A stretch of 64,000 bases of DNA from assembly GCF_009727955.1 (NCBI RefSeq), contig NZ_WOBR01000004.1, positions 117,849 through 181,848 on the forward strand. Reading direction: 5' to 3'. The notes beneath the pieces were generated by a model. That model was not told the origin of the DNA. It was given only the letters and a program-made list of their open reading frames with translations, and ran no database searches. The translations under genes were made by a program, and so were the position numbers. The stretch comes from Aliivibrio fischeri (GTDB taxonomy: Bacteria > Pseudomonadota > Gammaproteobacteria > Enterobacterales > Vibrionaceae). Below, one piece after another: positions 1 through 11,571 of the stretch (its first letter is position 1; each line of letters starts with the position of its first letter).

Positions 1-366
1 ACACCAGAACTTGAAATACGCTTTAAAAATCTCGTGTTAGTTCATGCGGTAAGAACAGAGTCTGAACTAATTTATCAACAACGAATTGAACAGTTATTTA
101 AACGATATAACAAGAGGTTTCATTATGTACCAATTGTTTCTAGAGAATATGTCAGCGGAGCTTTATGTGGACGAATCCCGTCTTTATTGCTCAACGGAGA
201 GCTTGAAAGGAGAGCAGAACTTCAACTTAGTAAAGCATCTAGCTTCTTATATATTTGTGGCAACCCAAACATGGTTAAAGACACATCTGATGCACTAAAA
301 GAATTCGGTTTTGAAAAGCATTTACGTCGTAAACTTGGGCAATTTAGCTCAGAAAATTATTGGTAA
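1..366 (+). CDS. fpr: Ferredoxin--NADP(+) reductase, C-terminal part (5' end outside window)
   Basis: The open frame runs in from base 1 and gives 121 residues, so only the C-terminal half of an approximately 250-residue protein is present. It matches the NADP-binding half of Fpr: a segment starting LVHAVRTESEL, the nucleotide-binding motif CGNPNMVKDT near the end, and the terminal ENYW, whose last aromatic residue stacks on FAD in this family. Fpr passes electrons between NADPH and ferredoxin or flavodoxin in the cytoplasm and helps redox-stress defence. An ATG at base 34 exists but is internal, because family similarity continues upstream to the window edge. The next gene, on the same strand, starts 45 bases downstream. 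The family call is secure; the missing half cannot be judged. Confidence 0.93.
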   Translation, partial: TPELEIRFKNLVLVHAVRTESELIYQQRIEQLFKRYNKRFHYVPIVSREYVSGALCGRIPSLLLNGELERRAELQLSKASSFLYICGNPNMVKDTSDALKEFGFEKHLRRKLGQFSSENYW

Positions 367-411
367 TGATTTGCACTGTTTGAATCATACAAAACGATTT
401 GGAGAAATATC

Positions 412-747
412 ATGAGTCATTTACGTATCCCAAAAAATTGGACAATTCAACGTTCAACGCCATTCTTTACTAAAGATAATGTACCTGAGGCATTATTAAC
501 GCATCATAATACTGCTGCAGATGTATTCGGTCAGCTATGTGTGATGGAAGGGGTTGTTACTTATTATGGATTTGCAGATTCAGAAGCAACAGAACCTGAG
601 ATTACAGTTGCCATTAATGCAGGACAGTTTGCTACAAGCCCACCGCAATATTGGCATCGTATTGAGTTAAGTGACGATGCTCAATTCAATATCAATTTTT
701 GGTCTGATCAAGATAAAAATGGAAAAAAAATGTTCAATACGAAATAG
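412..747 (+). CDS. DUF1971 (YeaR/TehB N-terminal-like) cupin-fold protein
   Basis: This 111-residue protein resembles the small DUF1971 family, which includes E. coli YeaR and the N-terminal extension of some TehB tellurite-resistance methyltransferases. Family-like features are the RSTPFFTKDNVPEALLTHHNT start, a central VMEGVVTYYGF strand, and the YWHRIELSDDAQFNINFW segment typical of the cupin-like end. No methyltransferase domain follows, so this is the stand-alone form. GGAGAAAT lies just before the ATG. It follows fpr by 45 bases and could be co-transcribed with it; a shared oxidative or metal-oxyanion stress role is inference only. The biochemical function of the family is not well established. 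Confidence 0.8.
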   Translation: MSHLRIPKNWTIQRSTPFFTKDNVPEALLTHHNTAADVFGQLCVMEGVVTYYGFADSEATEPEITVAINAGQFATSPPQYWHRIELSDDAQFNINFWSDQDKNGKKMFNTK

Positions 748-823
748 TTTACATTTTACGTATAGGGTATGTGGTTCAGCCATCAACGTTTTTATGAACG
801 TTGATGGCGAGAAATAAATTGAG

Positions 824-2443
824 TTAGATTTTAAAGAAAGAAAGGAGGCGTTTTTGTTCTTCAGATTGTCGAGCTAATATTTCACTTTCCTGAGCATTCT
901 TTTTAATGCTCTCAGCATTTTGATTAACCATTTCTGAGGTTAACATAATATTTTTTGTTATCTCTTGAGTTACACAGGCTTGTTCTTCAGAGGCTGTTGC
1001 TACAAGTGTATTCATTTCTGAAATATGAACTACTGCGTTCGAGATTTGATTGAACGTCGTATTCACCTCTTCAGCGATGAATTGAGACTCTCCGACTAAA
1101 TGTGAGTTTTCAGTCATATGCTGATCTGCTTTCTCAGCTTGTTCTTGTAATTTGGAAATAATCTCTTGAATATTAACCGTTGAATGTTGAGTTTTTGCTG
1201 CTAGTGCACGAACTTCATCTGCAACAACCGCAAATCCTCTTCCTTGTTCTCCTGCGCGAGCGGCTTCAATGGCTGCATTGAGTGCTAACAAGTTTGTTTG
1301 TTCAGAAATATTATTAATAACTTCGACAACAGAGCCAATATCTGAAGAATATTCACGTAATTGATTTACTATCGTTGCTGATTCTTTTACCGAATCATTA
1401 ATTCTTTCAGCAATGTTTTTTGAACGCTCTAATGCATCGTAACCTTCAGAAATACTATTGTTTGCATTCACTGTTGCTTTTTCTGCATTAGAAGCATTAA
1501 TACTGACTTCTGTTGCAGTTTGGGACAATTCATTTACAGCTGTAGCAACTTGTTCTATTTGTTCTAATTCAATCTGAACATTGGTTGTTGATTCTTCCAT
1601 TACGTTTTTTAATGCTAAGGAAGCAGAAGACACATTTTCTGCAATAGAATGAGAGCCTTGAGCTATGGTAGCTAATTTATCAACTGTTTGGTTTATACTG
1701 CTTGTTAACTGAGCCAGTTCATTTGAACCATTCTCTTCAGGCTGTTTTGATGACAAATCGCCCTCTGCAATCTTCAGCATTGCATCTTTTATAGAAATAA
1801 TTGGATTAACAATAGAATTTGATAATACAAATGAAATAGCAAGCATTAACACAGAGAAAAGAAAACTAATCATACTGAACATAGTAATCAAGGAAGAGAA
1901 TTTTTCTTCAGAGCTTGAAATTGAATTATCAACACGATCAGAAAGTTCAGTAGTAAATAAATTTAATTTATCAACCACATCCATACCTAACATGCTTGCT
2001 TTGTCTTGCCATTGTCTAAGTTCTTCTTTAGATATTAAACCATTAGCATAATTATTTAATACGGTTTCGGTTTGTGTCATGTGTTGATAGTAAGCATCAA
2101 ACGCCATTTTTCTTTCTTTAGTTGATTGTCGACCATCATCTTTAAATGATTTATTAACGTCGGCATACCAAGTATTTAATGCGTTTGTATAGGTTTGACG
2201 ATATTTATTATCTTGAAGTGAACGAAAATAGTGAACACGTATAACCCATAGTTGAGTTACTTCTTGATCATTGACAAAATTGATCGTATTTACTGCATTT
2301 GATATTTGAAGACTTGATTCTTTTTGTGCAGTTTCAAAATATTTAAATGAGATATAAATTACTAAAAAGAAAAAACTAATAGTGATCCAACTTAAACTTA
2401 GTAATTGTGTTTTTAATTTAACGTTTTTTAAAAAAGTAAACAT
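824..2443 (-). CDS. Methyl-accepting chemotaxis protein
   Basis: This 539-residue chemoreceptor has a short cytoplasmic N terminus, a first membrane segment at about residues 13-33, and a periplasmic helical sensor of about 150 residues resembling a four-helix bundle. A second membrane segment lies at about 185-208, a HAMP region at about 209-262, and a long coiled-coil signalling domain follows. The highly conserved hairpin tip that binds CheA and CheW is at about residues 380-412 ([20 protein letters not shown]). The protein ends in LLSFFKI and has no terminal NWETF-like pentapeptide, so it probably lacks a high-affinity CheR/CheB tether. The ligand cannot be predicted. The gene stands alone and faces its neighbours in divergent or convergent orientation. 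Confidence 0.96.
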   Translation of the reverse strand: MFTFLKNVKLKTQLLSLSWITISFFFLVIYISFKYFETAQKESSLQISNAVNTINFVNDQEVTQLWVIRVHYFRSLQDNKYRQTYTNALNTWYADVNKSFKDDGRQSTKERKMAFDAYYQHMTQTETVLNNYANGLISKEELRQWQDKASMLGMDVVDKLNLFTTELSDRVDNSISSSEEKFSSLITMFSMISFLFSVLMLAISFVLSNSIVNPIISIKDAMLKIAEGDLSSKQPEENGSNELAQLTSSINQTVDKLATIAQGSHSIAENVSSASLALKNVMEESTTNVQIELEQIEQVATAVNELSQTATEVSINASNAEKATVNANNSISEGYDALERSKNIAERINDSVKESATIVNQLREYSSDIGSVVEVINNISEQTNLLALNAAIEAARAGEQGRGFAVVADEVRALAAKTQHSTVNIQEIISKLQEQAEKADQHMTENSHLVGESQFIAEEVNTTFNQISNAVVHISEMNTLVATASEEQACVTQEITKNIMLTSEMVNQNAESIKKNAQESEILARQSEEQKRLLSFFKI

Positions 2444-2728
2444 ATAAAATGTAAGTGGCTGAAAAATGTGATGCGGATTGTATTTATAAAAAATAAAAAA
2501 GGAATATTATCTCTTTAAATATTTAGAGTGTTTGCACTAAAAATGAGCGTTTTTATTTTCTGGAATTTTCGTTGATATTTTTTTTGCATATCTAGCTTGT
2601 ATTGCATTTTGTTTTCGTATGGATACTTGGTGTTAAAGTTGATTTTCTATTGTTAATATTTTCCAAATGAATGCGTTTTTTACTTTTTCTATGGCATAGT
2701 AAGCAAAATTATTAAGTGAGCAGTACAA

Positions 2729-3001
2729 ATGACAGAGCAACTAGACGATTTCATGACAGAAGAAACATTGATTGAAACCGTAAAAAATCAAATTGAAGAT
2801 GGCAGTCCTATCGCAGTTAAAGAAACATTAATGCGTTTAGTTATGACGGGTAATCCACGTGAAGAAGCCATTGAAATGATGGCGTGTGCGCTAGCTATTG
2901 AAGTATTTGATGTGATGAAAAATGGCGCAGAGTTTAATCAAAAGCGTTATAAAGAAAATTTAGAATCATTACCAGACATGAGCTTCATGGGTGACGAATA
3001 A
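2729..3001 (+). CDS. Conserved-looking small acidic protein, function unknown
   Basis: This 90-residue acidic protein has no motif I can assign. It has no signal peptide or membrane segment and is predicted largely helical (KETLMRLVMTGNPREEAIEMM and a following helix), so it is probably cytoplasmic. The start is the ATG at 2729; an in-frame alternative is not better supported. A strong rho-independent terminator begins 43 bases after the stop, so the gene is a complete monocistronic unit. Codon use is like its neighbours. I regard it as a real gene because of the clean unit structure, but I give no function. Confidence 0.75.
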   Translation: MTEQLDDFMTEETLIETVKNQIEDGSPIAVKETLMRLVMTGNPREEAIEMMACALAIEVFDVMKNGAEFNQKRYKENLESLPDMSFMGDE

Positions 3002-3043
3002 TTCCAATAATTAGTAGACAGTAATTGTCTTTGATATTGAAAT

Positions 3044-3081
3044 AAAAAGGCCTGATAGTATTAGAACTATCAGGCCTTTTT
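3044..3081. terminator. Rho-independent terminator (bidirectional)
   Basis: A perfect 15-bp inverted repeat around an 8-base loop, with arms AAAAAGGCCTGATAG and its complement, gives A- and T-runs on both sides. It can stop the 90-residue gene on the plus strand and the small lipoprotein gene on the minus strand. Confidence 0.93.
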
Positions 3082-3095
3082 CATAAAGTAATGCG

Positions 3096-3269
3096 TTAAT
3101 TAGCACAGCCAATTTCACCAGTTAGCATACAGTTTTGTTGCTGTTTTTCTTGGTTTTTATAATGCTCATTAGTCAATTCTGTTGAGTTAATATCAGCTCT
3201 ATCTGCTGGAGCGCAAGCGCTAAGTAAGAGTACGCTAGCAAGTCCTACTGCTTTAACCATGGTGTTCAT
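3096..3269 (-). CDS. Small lipoprotein, 57 residues
   Basis: Reading the minus strand from the ATG at 3269 gives a 57-residue protein ending at TAA 3096. An AAGGGA ribosome-binding site lies 5 bases upstream. Residues 1-19 form a lipoprotein signal: a basic start, a hydrophobic stretch (VGLASVLLL) and the lipobox LSAC. The mature part would begin with the lipidated Cys, followed by APADRADINSTEL and a Gln-rich segment, and contains two further Cys (QNCMLT and GCAN at the end), which could form a disulphide. It is predicted to sit in the envelope. A second ATG, at 3260, could also serve as the start. The shared terminator lies directly downstream. No functional assignment is possible. Confidence 0.75.
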   Translation of the reverse strand: MNTMVKAVGLASVLLLSACAPADRADINSTELTNEHYKNQEKQQQNCMLTGEIGCAN

Positions 3270-3371
3270 AATGATCCCTTTATTTTTTATAATTAATATA
3301 GCCAGTCTAATTTAAAAAACAGTAAACAGATAGTGGAATTAACGTTTTTATTACAATTTAATCTGTTGTTT

Positions 3372-3992
3372 TTAAAGTGATACTTCTTTCCAGGTGCCGT
3401 GAGCTACATCTTTTATTGTCCAATCTCCCATTGAATAACGTATCAATCGTAATGTTGGAAAACCAATATTAGCTGTCATACGGCGTACTTGTCGGTTACG
3501 ACCTTCAATAATCGTAATTGAGATCCAAGTTGTTGGAATAGCTGCTCGAAAACGCACCGGTGGGTTACGCTCCCAGATTTCAGGTTCTGGCATGATTTCT
3601 ACTTTCGCAGGCAATGTCATACCATCTTTTAATTCAACACCTTGGCGAAGTTTATCTAAATCGTCTTCTGTTGGTGCACCTTCAACTTGTACCCAATAGG
3701 TTTTTGGTGATTTGGATTCTGGTTGAGTCAATCGTGCTTGTAACACGCCATCATTAGTTAAGATCAACAGACCTTCGCTATCGCGATCAAGACGGCCTGC
3801 TGCATAAACGTCTTTAACGGAAATAAAATCTGCGAGGGTCTGGCGATGTTGGTCATCAGTAAATTGACTCAATACATCAAAAGGTTTATTAAAGATAATA
3901 ACTTTACGATCTTTAGGTGCAGGGCGTGGCTTTTGAGTGCTTTTTTTCTTAAAAGCCGGTTTTTTCCAATTAGGGGAACGTTTGAATGTCAT
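3372..3992 (-). CDS. rluE: 23S rRNA pseudouridine(2457) synthase RluE
   Basis: This 206-residue pseudouridine synthase belongs to the RsuA/RluB/E/F group. It isomerises a uridine in 23S rRNA (U2457 in E. coli numbering). A basic Lys/Pro-rich tail occupies residues 1-30. The catalytic motif GRLDRDSEG lies at 66-74, with the nucleophilic Asp at residue 69. The family motif GRNRQVRRM follows further on, and the fold ends with [10 protein letters not shown]. No S4 domain precedes the catalytic core, as expected for RluE and unlike RluB or RluF. The gene is divergent from icd, which also matches the E. coli arrangement. Confidence 0.93.
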   Translation of the reverse strand: MTFKRSPNWKKPAFKKKSTQKPRPAPKDRKVIIFNKPFDVLSQFTDDQHRQTLADFISVKDVYAAGRLDRDSEGLLILTNDGVLQARLTQPESKSPKTYWVQVEGAPTEDDLDKLRQGVELKDGMTLPAKVEIMPEPEIWERNPPVRFRAAIPTTWISITIIEGRNRQVRRMTANIGFPTLRLIRYSMGDWTIKDVAHGTWKEVSL

Positions 3993-4094
3993 GTTAACTA
4001 CCTTGCAGATTTGTAAAGCTTTTGTGGTGTTTAGTTTTAAAGTTCACCGCTTTTCGCTATAGTATGCGCGTGAAATAAGAGACTAATAAAAATA

Positions 4095-4126
4095 ATACCA
4101 ATGTAATTAATGATTAGAATTGGTAT
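4095..4126. repeat. 32-bp inverted-end repeat, short form
   Basis: The element begins ATACCAAT and ends ATTGGTAT, an 8-bp perfect inverted repeat around a 16-base interior. Its first 17 bases (ATACCAATGTAATTAAT) and last 10 bases (GAATTGGTAT) are identical to the two ends of the 162-bp element at 40915-41076 read on the minus strand. It therefore looks like the same dispersed repeat with its interior removed. It lies 70 bases upstream of icd, in the rluE-icd divergent region. Confidence 0.75.
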
Positions 4127-4196
4127 CAAAGTCGGTAAATTACAAAGCCTATTATACGTTTTGTTGCGGGTTTTGTGGATTAAATAGGGAAATTAA

Positions 4197-6425
<2,229 letters not shown>

Positions 6426-6452
6426 AATTATCACTATTTAGATAAATGAAAT

Positions 6453-6486
6453 AAAGCCTTGAGGTAGTTATACCTCAAGGCTTTTT
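6453..6486. terminator. Rho-independent terminator between icd and spoVR
   Basis: A 14-bp stem (AAAGCCTTGAGGTA with its complement) and a 4-base loop are followed by a T-run. It sits between convergent genes and can serve both. Confidence 0.92.
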
Positions 6487-6521
6487 CTTTTATTTATGTC
6501 TGATATTAGCTTTGATTAGCA

Positions 6522-8039
6522 TTAAATGCTGGTATTGTAATAATTACGTTTTGGGCAAGACGAAATAATTTCAGCTCGATTAAATGAAATCACTTCTTCA
6601 AGGATAACGTCAAAGCCCCATAAACGATGAAGATGTTTCATTACTTCTTCATGGCTCTTATCCAAAGGTATACGGTTATGAGGAATATGACGCAGAATTA
6701 AAGAACGATCACCTCGCACATCTACATTCCACACTTGAATGTTAGGTTCTAGGTTACTCAAATTGTATTGAGCAGCTAATTTTTCTCTGATTTCGCGATA
6801 ACCTGTTTCATCATGAATAGCATTTACCTCAATATGTTTGTTTTTATCATTATCTAAGATAGAGAATAGCTTAAATTCTCTAATTAACTTAGGTGATAAA
6901 TATTGGCTAATAAAACTTTCATCTTTAAAGTTATGCATGGCGAAATGCACCGAATCTAACCAATCGCTTCCTGCTAAATCCGGAAACCATTCTCTGTCTT
7001 CATCTGTTGGCTCCTCACATATTCGACGAATGTCTTGGAACATGGCGAAACCAAGAGCATAAGGATTAATTCCGCTGTAATAAGGACTGTTATAACTTGG
7101 TTGAGCAACAACATTGGTATGACTGTGTAAGAATTCGAGGATAAACTTTTCAGACACTAATCCTTCGTCATAAAGGTGGTTAAGGATCGTATAGTGCCAA
7201 AAAGTAGCCCAACCCTCGTTCATTACTTGAGTTTGTTTTTGAGGATAAAAATATTGGCTAATTTTTCGAATAATACGAACGACTTCTCGTTGCCATGATT
7301 CAAGTAGGGGAGCATGTTTTTCTATAAAATAAAGAATGTTTTCTTGTGGCTCTGATGGAAAGCGAACTTTTTCTTCGTTATTTTCTTCTTTTGATTTTGG
7401 TACGGTTCGCCATAGGTCATTTACTTGAGATTGAAGATAGGCTTCTCTGTCTTCTTGACGAATTTTTTCTTCTGCTATCGAGATTTTTTCAGGGCGTTTA
7501 TATCTATCTACGCCATAGTTCATTAAGGCATGACAAGAATCGAGAATTTTTTCTACTTCATCAACACCGTATTTTTCTTCACACTTGGTTAAGTATTGTT
7601 GAGCAAACAATAAATAATCGACAATCGAACTGGCGTCAGTCCAAGTTTGAAATAGGTAATTACCTTTAAAAAATGAGTTATGACCATAGCAAGCATGTGC
7701 CATGACTAAGGCTTGCATTGTAATGGTGTTCTCTTCCATTAAATAGGCAATGCAGGGGGAGGAGTTAATAACGATTTCATAAGCGAGTCCCATTTGACCA
7801 TGCTTATAGTTTTGTTCTGTTTGGATGAATTTTTTACCAAATGACCAGTGATGATAATTAATGGGCATACCTACACTAGAGTAAGCATCCATCATTTGTT
7901 CAGCTGTGATGATTTCGATTTGGTTTGGGTAAGTATCCAAACGGTAGTGCTCGGCAACACGCTTAATTTCTACATGATATTCTTCGAGCATTTGAAAGGT
8001 CCAATCTGGCCCATCAGGTAGCTTTGTCGTCCTTTTCAT
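6522..8039 (-). CDS. ycgB: SpoVR family protein (YcgB)
   Basis: This is a 505-residue SpoVR/YcgB protein, named after Bacillus SpoVR of the spore cortex; in non-sporulating bacteria it is a stress and stationary-phase protein of unknown mechanism. Recognisable family segments are DGPDWTFQMLEEYH near the start, HACYGHNSFFKGNY, the NEGWATFWHYTILNHLYDEG segment with conserved His and Glu, and NPYALGFAMFQDIRR. I chose the ATG at 8039: AAGGAGG lies 5 bases before it, overlapping the yeaH stop. A longer frame starting at 8102 would overlap yeaH by 53 bases and lacks a site. It is the last gene of prkA-yeaH-spoVR, a co-conserved trio. Confidence 0.95.
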   Translation of the reverse strand: MKRTTKLPDGPDWTFQMLEEYHVEIKRVAEHYRLDTYPNQIEIITAEQMMDAYSSVGMPINYHHWSFGKKFIQTEQNYKHGQMGLAYEIVINSSPCIAYLMEENTITMQALVMAHACYGHNSFFKGNYLFQTWTDASSIVDYLLFAQQYLTKCEEKYGVDEVEKILDSCHALMNYGVDRYKRPEKISIAEEKIRQEDREAYLQSQVNDLWRTVPKSKEENNEEKVRFPSEPQENILYFIEKHAPLLESWQREVVRIIRKISQYFYPQKQTQVMNEGWATFWHYTILNHLYDEGLVSEKFILEFLHSHTNVVAQPSYNSPYYSGINPYALGFAMFQDIRRICEEPTDEDREWFPDLAGSDWLDSVHFAMHNFKDESFISQYLSPKLIREFKLFSILDNDKNKHIEVNAIHDETGYREIREKLAAQYNLSNLEPNIQVWNVDVRGDRSLILRHIPHNRIPLDKSHEEVMKHLHRLWGFDVILEEVISFNRAEIISSCPKRNYYNTSI

Positions 8040-8049
8040 CATTGCCTCC

Positions 8050-9321
8050 TTAAGCCAGCTGCTTTTGAAATAATTCTCTGAATATTGGGTAAATATCTTC
8101 AACGGAGCGAATGTTTTTCATAGCAAAATTATCAAAGCCTTGTGCCAACTTGTCGTACTCAGTCCACAATGTTTGGTGATGACGTTTTGTGATTTCGATA
8201 TATGAGTAATATTGGCAAGTTGGAAGAATGGATGACGTCAGTAACTCTTTACATTTTGGTGAGTCATCAGCCCAATTATCACCATCAGAGGCTTGTGCGG
8301 CATAAATATTCCACTCATTTGCAGGAAAACGTTCAGCAACGATGTCTCTCATGAGTTTCAATGCGCTTGAAACCATGGTCCCACCGGTTTCTTGAGAGTA
8401 AAAGAAATCGTGTTCATTTACTTCTTTCGCTTGAGTGTGGTGGCGAATAAAAACGACTTCTACGTTTTCATAAGTACGAGTTAAAAATAGATAAAGTAGA
8501 ACGTAAAAACGTTTTGCGATGTCTTTGGTTGCTTGATCCATAGACCCAGATACATCCATTAAGCAAAACATCACCGCCTGACTTGATGGGATTGGGGTTC
8601 GTTCGTAATTTTTATAACGCAAATCAAACGAATCAATATAAGGAACATGTTTGATTCTTTCTCTAAGTTCCTCTATTTGCTCCTGCATTTTACGAACCGT
8701 AAGCGGTTGACTCGGTTCACTGTTTTCAATGGCTTCTAATTCTTGCTCTAACTCGGACAATAATCGTTTTTTACCCGCTGTCATGGCTGTTCTGCGGGCA
8801 AGTGATTGCTGTAGGGAGCGGACGATATCAATATTAGAAGGGACGCCAGCGGTTTGATAACCTGCTCGATGGGTTTCCCATTCTGTTATTTTTTGAACTT
8901 GGTTTTTCTCAAGATTAGGCAATTCAAGTTCTTCAAAAAGAATATCAAGGTATTCGTCTTTTGATATTTGAAAAATGAAATCGTCTTGACCTTCGCCATC
9001 AGCACTGGCATCTCCATCACCAGCACCTCCGCCACCATTACCACCCTGAGGACGTTCAATTTTATCGCCTTTAATAAATTGGTCATTACCGGGTAATACA
9101 CGTTCACGAATACCACCTTGACCTTGATGGAAAACAGGCTCCGAAATATCTCCCTTTGGAATAGAGATACTTTCACCACTTTCTGTATTGGTTACTGAAC
9201 GTTGATTTACAGCATCAGAAACCGCACGTTTTATTTGGTCTTTATGGCGACGAATAAAGCGCTGTCTATTGACTGTACTTTTCTTTTTACCATTCAACCT
9301 TCGGTCAATAAATTGAGCCAT
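8050..9321 (-). CDS. yeaH: YeaH/YhbH family protein (DUF444), VWA-like
   Basis: This 423-residue DUF444 protein is partner to the PrkA kinase in a sigma-S-type stress operon in enterobacteria. The N terminus is basic ([12 protein letters not shown]). A Gly/Asp-rich linker lies at about residues 92-112. A von Willebrand A-like domain follows with the MIDAS-type motif DVSGSM at about 256-261 and later SDGDNWADD. The start at 9321 has AGGAGGG 7 bases upstream; an upstream ATG at 9342 has no site and would add seven residues not seen in the family. The stop codon overlaps the ribosome-binding site of spoVR, which suggests translational coupling. Confidence 0.95.
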   Translation of the reverse strand: MAQFIDRRLNGKKKSTVNRQRFIRRHKDQIKRAVSDAVNQRSVTNTESGESISIPKGDISEPVFHQGQGGIRERVLPGNDQFIKGDKIERPQGGNGGGGAGDGDASADGEGQDDFIFQISKDEYLDILFEELELPNLEKNQVQKITEWETHRAGYQTAGVPSNIDIVRSLQQSLARRTAMTAGKKRLLSELEQELEAIENSEPSQPLTVRKMQEQIEELRERIKHVPYIDSFDLRYKNYERTPIPSSQAVMFCLMDVSGSMDQATKDIAKRFYVLLYLFLTRTYENVEVVFIRHHTQAKEVNEHDFFYSQETGGTMVSSALKLMRDIVAERFPANEWNIYAAQASDGDNWADDSPKCKELLTSSILPTCQYYSYIEITKRHHQTLWTEYDKLAQGFDNFAMKNIRSVEDIYPIFRELFQKQLA

Positions 9322-9410
9322 AATATTGCCCTCCTGATTCATATCACCTTAGCGATTGTCTAAAGGAACTTACTTATATAGACAACAAATTAGCTAAAAT
9401 GTTATTAGAT

Positions 9411-9434
9411 CAGCCCATAATCAGCTATGGGCTG
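9411..9434 (-). other. Intra-operon hairpin between prkA and yeaH
   Basis: A perfect 9-bp inverted repeat (CAGCCCATA and TATGGGCTG) surrounds a 6-base loop, just after the prkA stop on the minus strand. No T-run follows, so it is more likely a partial terminator, an mRNA-processing site or a stabilising 3' hairpin than a full terminator. Confidence 0.6.
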
Positions 9435-9451
9435 TAACGTCCTGTTTATTT

Positions 9452-11386
9452 TTATGATGATTTACGAACACGTAAGTACCATTCAGCTAATAGTCTTACT
9501 TGTTTTTTGGTGTAGCCTTTTTCCATCATTCGAGCTACAAAATCATCGTGTTTTTTCTGATCGTCGGTTGAGGTTTTTCCGTTAAAGGAGATAACTGGAA
9601 GAAGATCTTCTGTATTGGAGAACATTTTCTTCTCAATAACTACACGCAGTTTTTCGTAACTGGTCCAGGTTGGGTTTTGTCCGTTGTTGTTTGCTTTTGC
9701 TCTAAGAACAAAATTCACGATTTCATTACGGAAATCTTTTGGATTGCTGATCCCCGCTGTTTTTTCTATTTTTTCTAATTCATCGTTAAGTGCTGAACGG
9801 TCAAATAATTGGCCAGTTTCAGGATCACGATACTCTTGATCTTGAATCCAAAAATCAGCATAGGTTACGTAACGATCGAAAATGTTCTGACCATATTCTG
9901 AATAAGACTCAAGATAAGCGGTTTGAATTTCTTTACCGATAAACTCGACATATTTAGGGATTAAGAACCCTTTTAAGAATTCGGTGTATTTATCTGCAAT
10001 GTCTTGTGCAAATTGTTCTCTTTCTATTTGTTGTTCTATTACATAAAAAAGATGAACAGGGTTGGCTGCGACTTCGGTTTGATCAAAGTTAAATACACGA
10101 GAGAGGATCTTGAAGGCGAATCGAGTTGATAAGCCTGACATACCTTCATCAACACCAGCAAAATCTCGATACTCTTGGTAACTTTTGGCTTTTGGATCGG
10201 TGTCTTTTAGGGTTTCTCCGTCATAAACACGCATTTTAGAGAAAAGAGATGAATTCTCTGGTTCTTTTAGACGCGATAATATTGAGAATTGCGCCAGAAT
10301 ATCTAACGTACTAGGAGAGCAAGGTGCATGAGACAATTCACTGTGCTCTAGTAGTTTTTGGTATATCTTGATTTCTTCCGATACACGCAAACAATAAGGG
10401 ACTTTTACGATATAAACCCTATCTAAAAAGGCTTCGTTGTTTTTGTTATTTCGGAACGTTTGCCATTCTGATTCGTTTGAGTGAGCAAGGATCATCCCAT
10501 CAAATGGTAACGCTGACAGTCCTTCTGTCCCATTAAAATTACCTTCTTGGGTAGCAGTTAAAAGAGGATGAAGCACTTTAATCGGAGCCTTAAACATCTC
10601 TACGAATTCCATTAGGCCTTGGTTCGCTTTACATAGTGATCCCGAATAGCTATAAGCATCAGGATCATCTTGGGCGAAATGCTCTAATTGACGAATATCG
10701 ACCTTACCTACAAGAGAGGAAATATCTTGATTGTTCTCATCGCCCGGTTCCGTTTTTGCGATACCGATTTGGTCAAGAATCGATGGGTGAACTTTAATGA
10801 CTTTAAATTTCGTTATGTCGCCACCAAATTCATGCAGTCGTTTTGCTGCCCAAGGTGACATAATGGAGCGTAGGTTACGTGGTTCAATACCGTATTCATT
10901 TTTGAGTAGTTCACCATCTTCATTGACATCAAATAAACAGAAAGGGTGATCATTAACTGGGCTGCGTTCCCCATTTGCGCTAAGTACATAAATAGGTAAT
11001 TTTTGCATTAAGCTTTTTAGTTTTTCAGCAAGTGAAGACTTACCACCGCCTACTGGACCTAATAAATAAAGCACTTGCTTACGTTCTTCAAGGCCTTGAG
11101 CTGCATGTTTTAGATAAGAAACAATTTGTTCTATTGGCTCTTCCATACCATAGAAATCTTTGAAGGTTTCATAGCGAGAAATAACACGATTAGAGAAAAT
11201 GCGACTGAGTTGCGGATCAAGTGCAGTATCGACGACTTCAGGCTCTCCAATGGCCAGCAGTAATCTTTCTGCTGCATTAGCATAAGCACTTTTGTCATTA
11301 CTACATAGTGATAAGAAATCTTGCAGTGACATCTCTTCATCTTTTGCCGCTTCATAACGGGCTTGATAGTGGTCAAAAATACTCAT
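9452..11386 (-). CDS. yeaG: PrkA family serine protein kinase (YeaG)
   Basis: This 644-residue protein, the same length as E. coli YeaG, has an AAA-type PrkA domain with the Walker A motif GPVGGGKSS at residues 110-118, followed by the C-terminal PrkA kinase-like domain. Related proteins phosphorylate protein substrates and have roles in starvation and stress survival. I place the start at the ATG at 11386 (MSIFDHYQARYE), because AGAGGAA is positioned 6 bases before it; an ATG two codons upstream touches the same site. It is the first gene of prkA-yeaH-spoVR. No promoter could be assigned with confidence in the 185 bases upstream. Confidence 0.96.
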   Translation of the reverse strand: MSIFDHYQARYEAAKDEEMSLQDFLSLCSNDKSAYANAAERLLLAIGEPEVVDTALDPQLSRIFSNRVISRYETFKDFYGMEEPIEQIVSYLKHAAQGLEERKQVLYLLGPVGGGKSSLAEKLKSLMQKLPIYVLSANGERSPVNDHPFCLFDVNEDGELLKNEYGIEPRNLRSIMSPWAAKRLHEFGGDITKFKVIKVHPSILDQIGIAKTEPGDENNQDISSLVGKVDIRQLEHFAQDDPDAYSYSGSLCKANQGLMEFVEMFKAPIKVLHPLLTATQEGNFNGTEGLSALPFDGMILAHSNESEWQTFRNNKNNEAFLDRVYIVKVPYCLRVSEEIKIYQKLLEHSELSHAPCSPSTLDILAQFSILSRLKEPENSSLFSKMRVYDGETLKDTDPKAKSYQEYRDFAGVDEGMSGLSTRFAFKILSRVFNFDQTEVAANPVHLFYVIEQQIEREQFAQDIADKYTEFLKGFLIPKYVEFIGKEIQTAYLESYSEYGQNIFDRYVTYADFWIQDQEYRDPETGQLFDRSALNDELEKIEKTAGISNPKDFRNEIVNFVLRAKANNNGQNPTWTSYEKLRVVIEKKMFSNTEDLLPVISFNGKTSTDDQKKHDDFVARMMEKGYTKKQVRLLAEWYLRVRKSS

Positions 11387-11515
11387 ATCCATTTCCTCTT
11401 GTCATCCGTTTTTTAAATTACGCATACTAAGCCTAGTAACTAAATGCTTATTTTGTCCAAGAAAAAACTGAAAATAGAGTGAAATTTGGTCAAGAAGTGT
11501 GGGGAAGCGCAGATA

Positions 11516-11543
11516 TAAAAAAGCGAGCAGTAAAATTGCTCGC
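11516..11543 (-). terminator. Rho-independent terminator downstream of folD
   Basis: On the minus strand a GCGAGCA stem with a 7-base loop is followed by TTTTTTAT, 29 bases after the folD stop. Confidence 0.88.
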
Positions 11544-11571
11544 CAATTGATAGTTTTGTAATTATTGAAAG

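Noticed and set aside
8040-8102. Longer spoVR start
   Set aside because: It overlaps yeaH by 53 bases and lacks a ribosome site; AAGGAGG points to the ATG at 8039.
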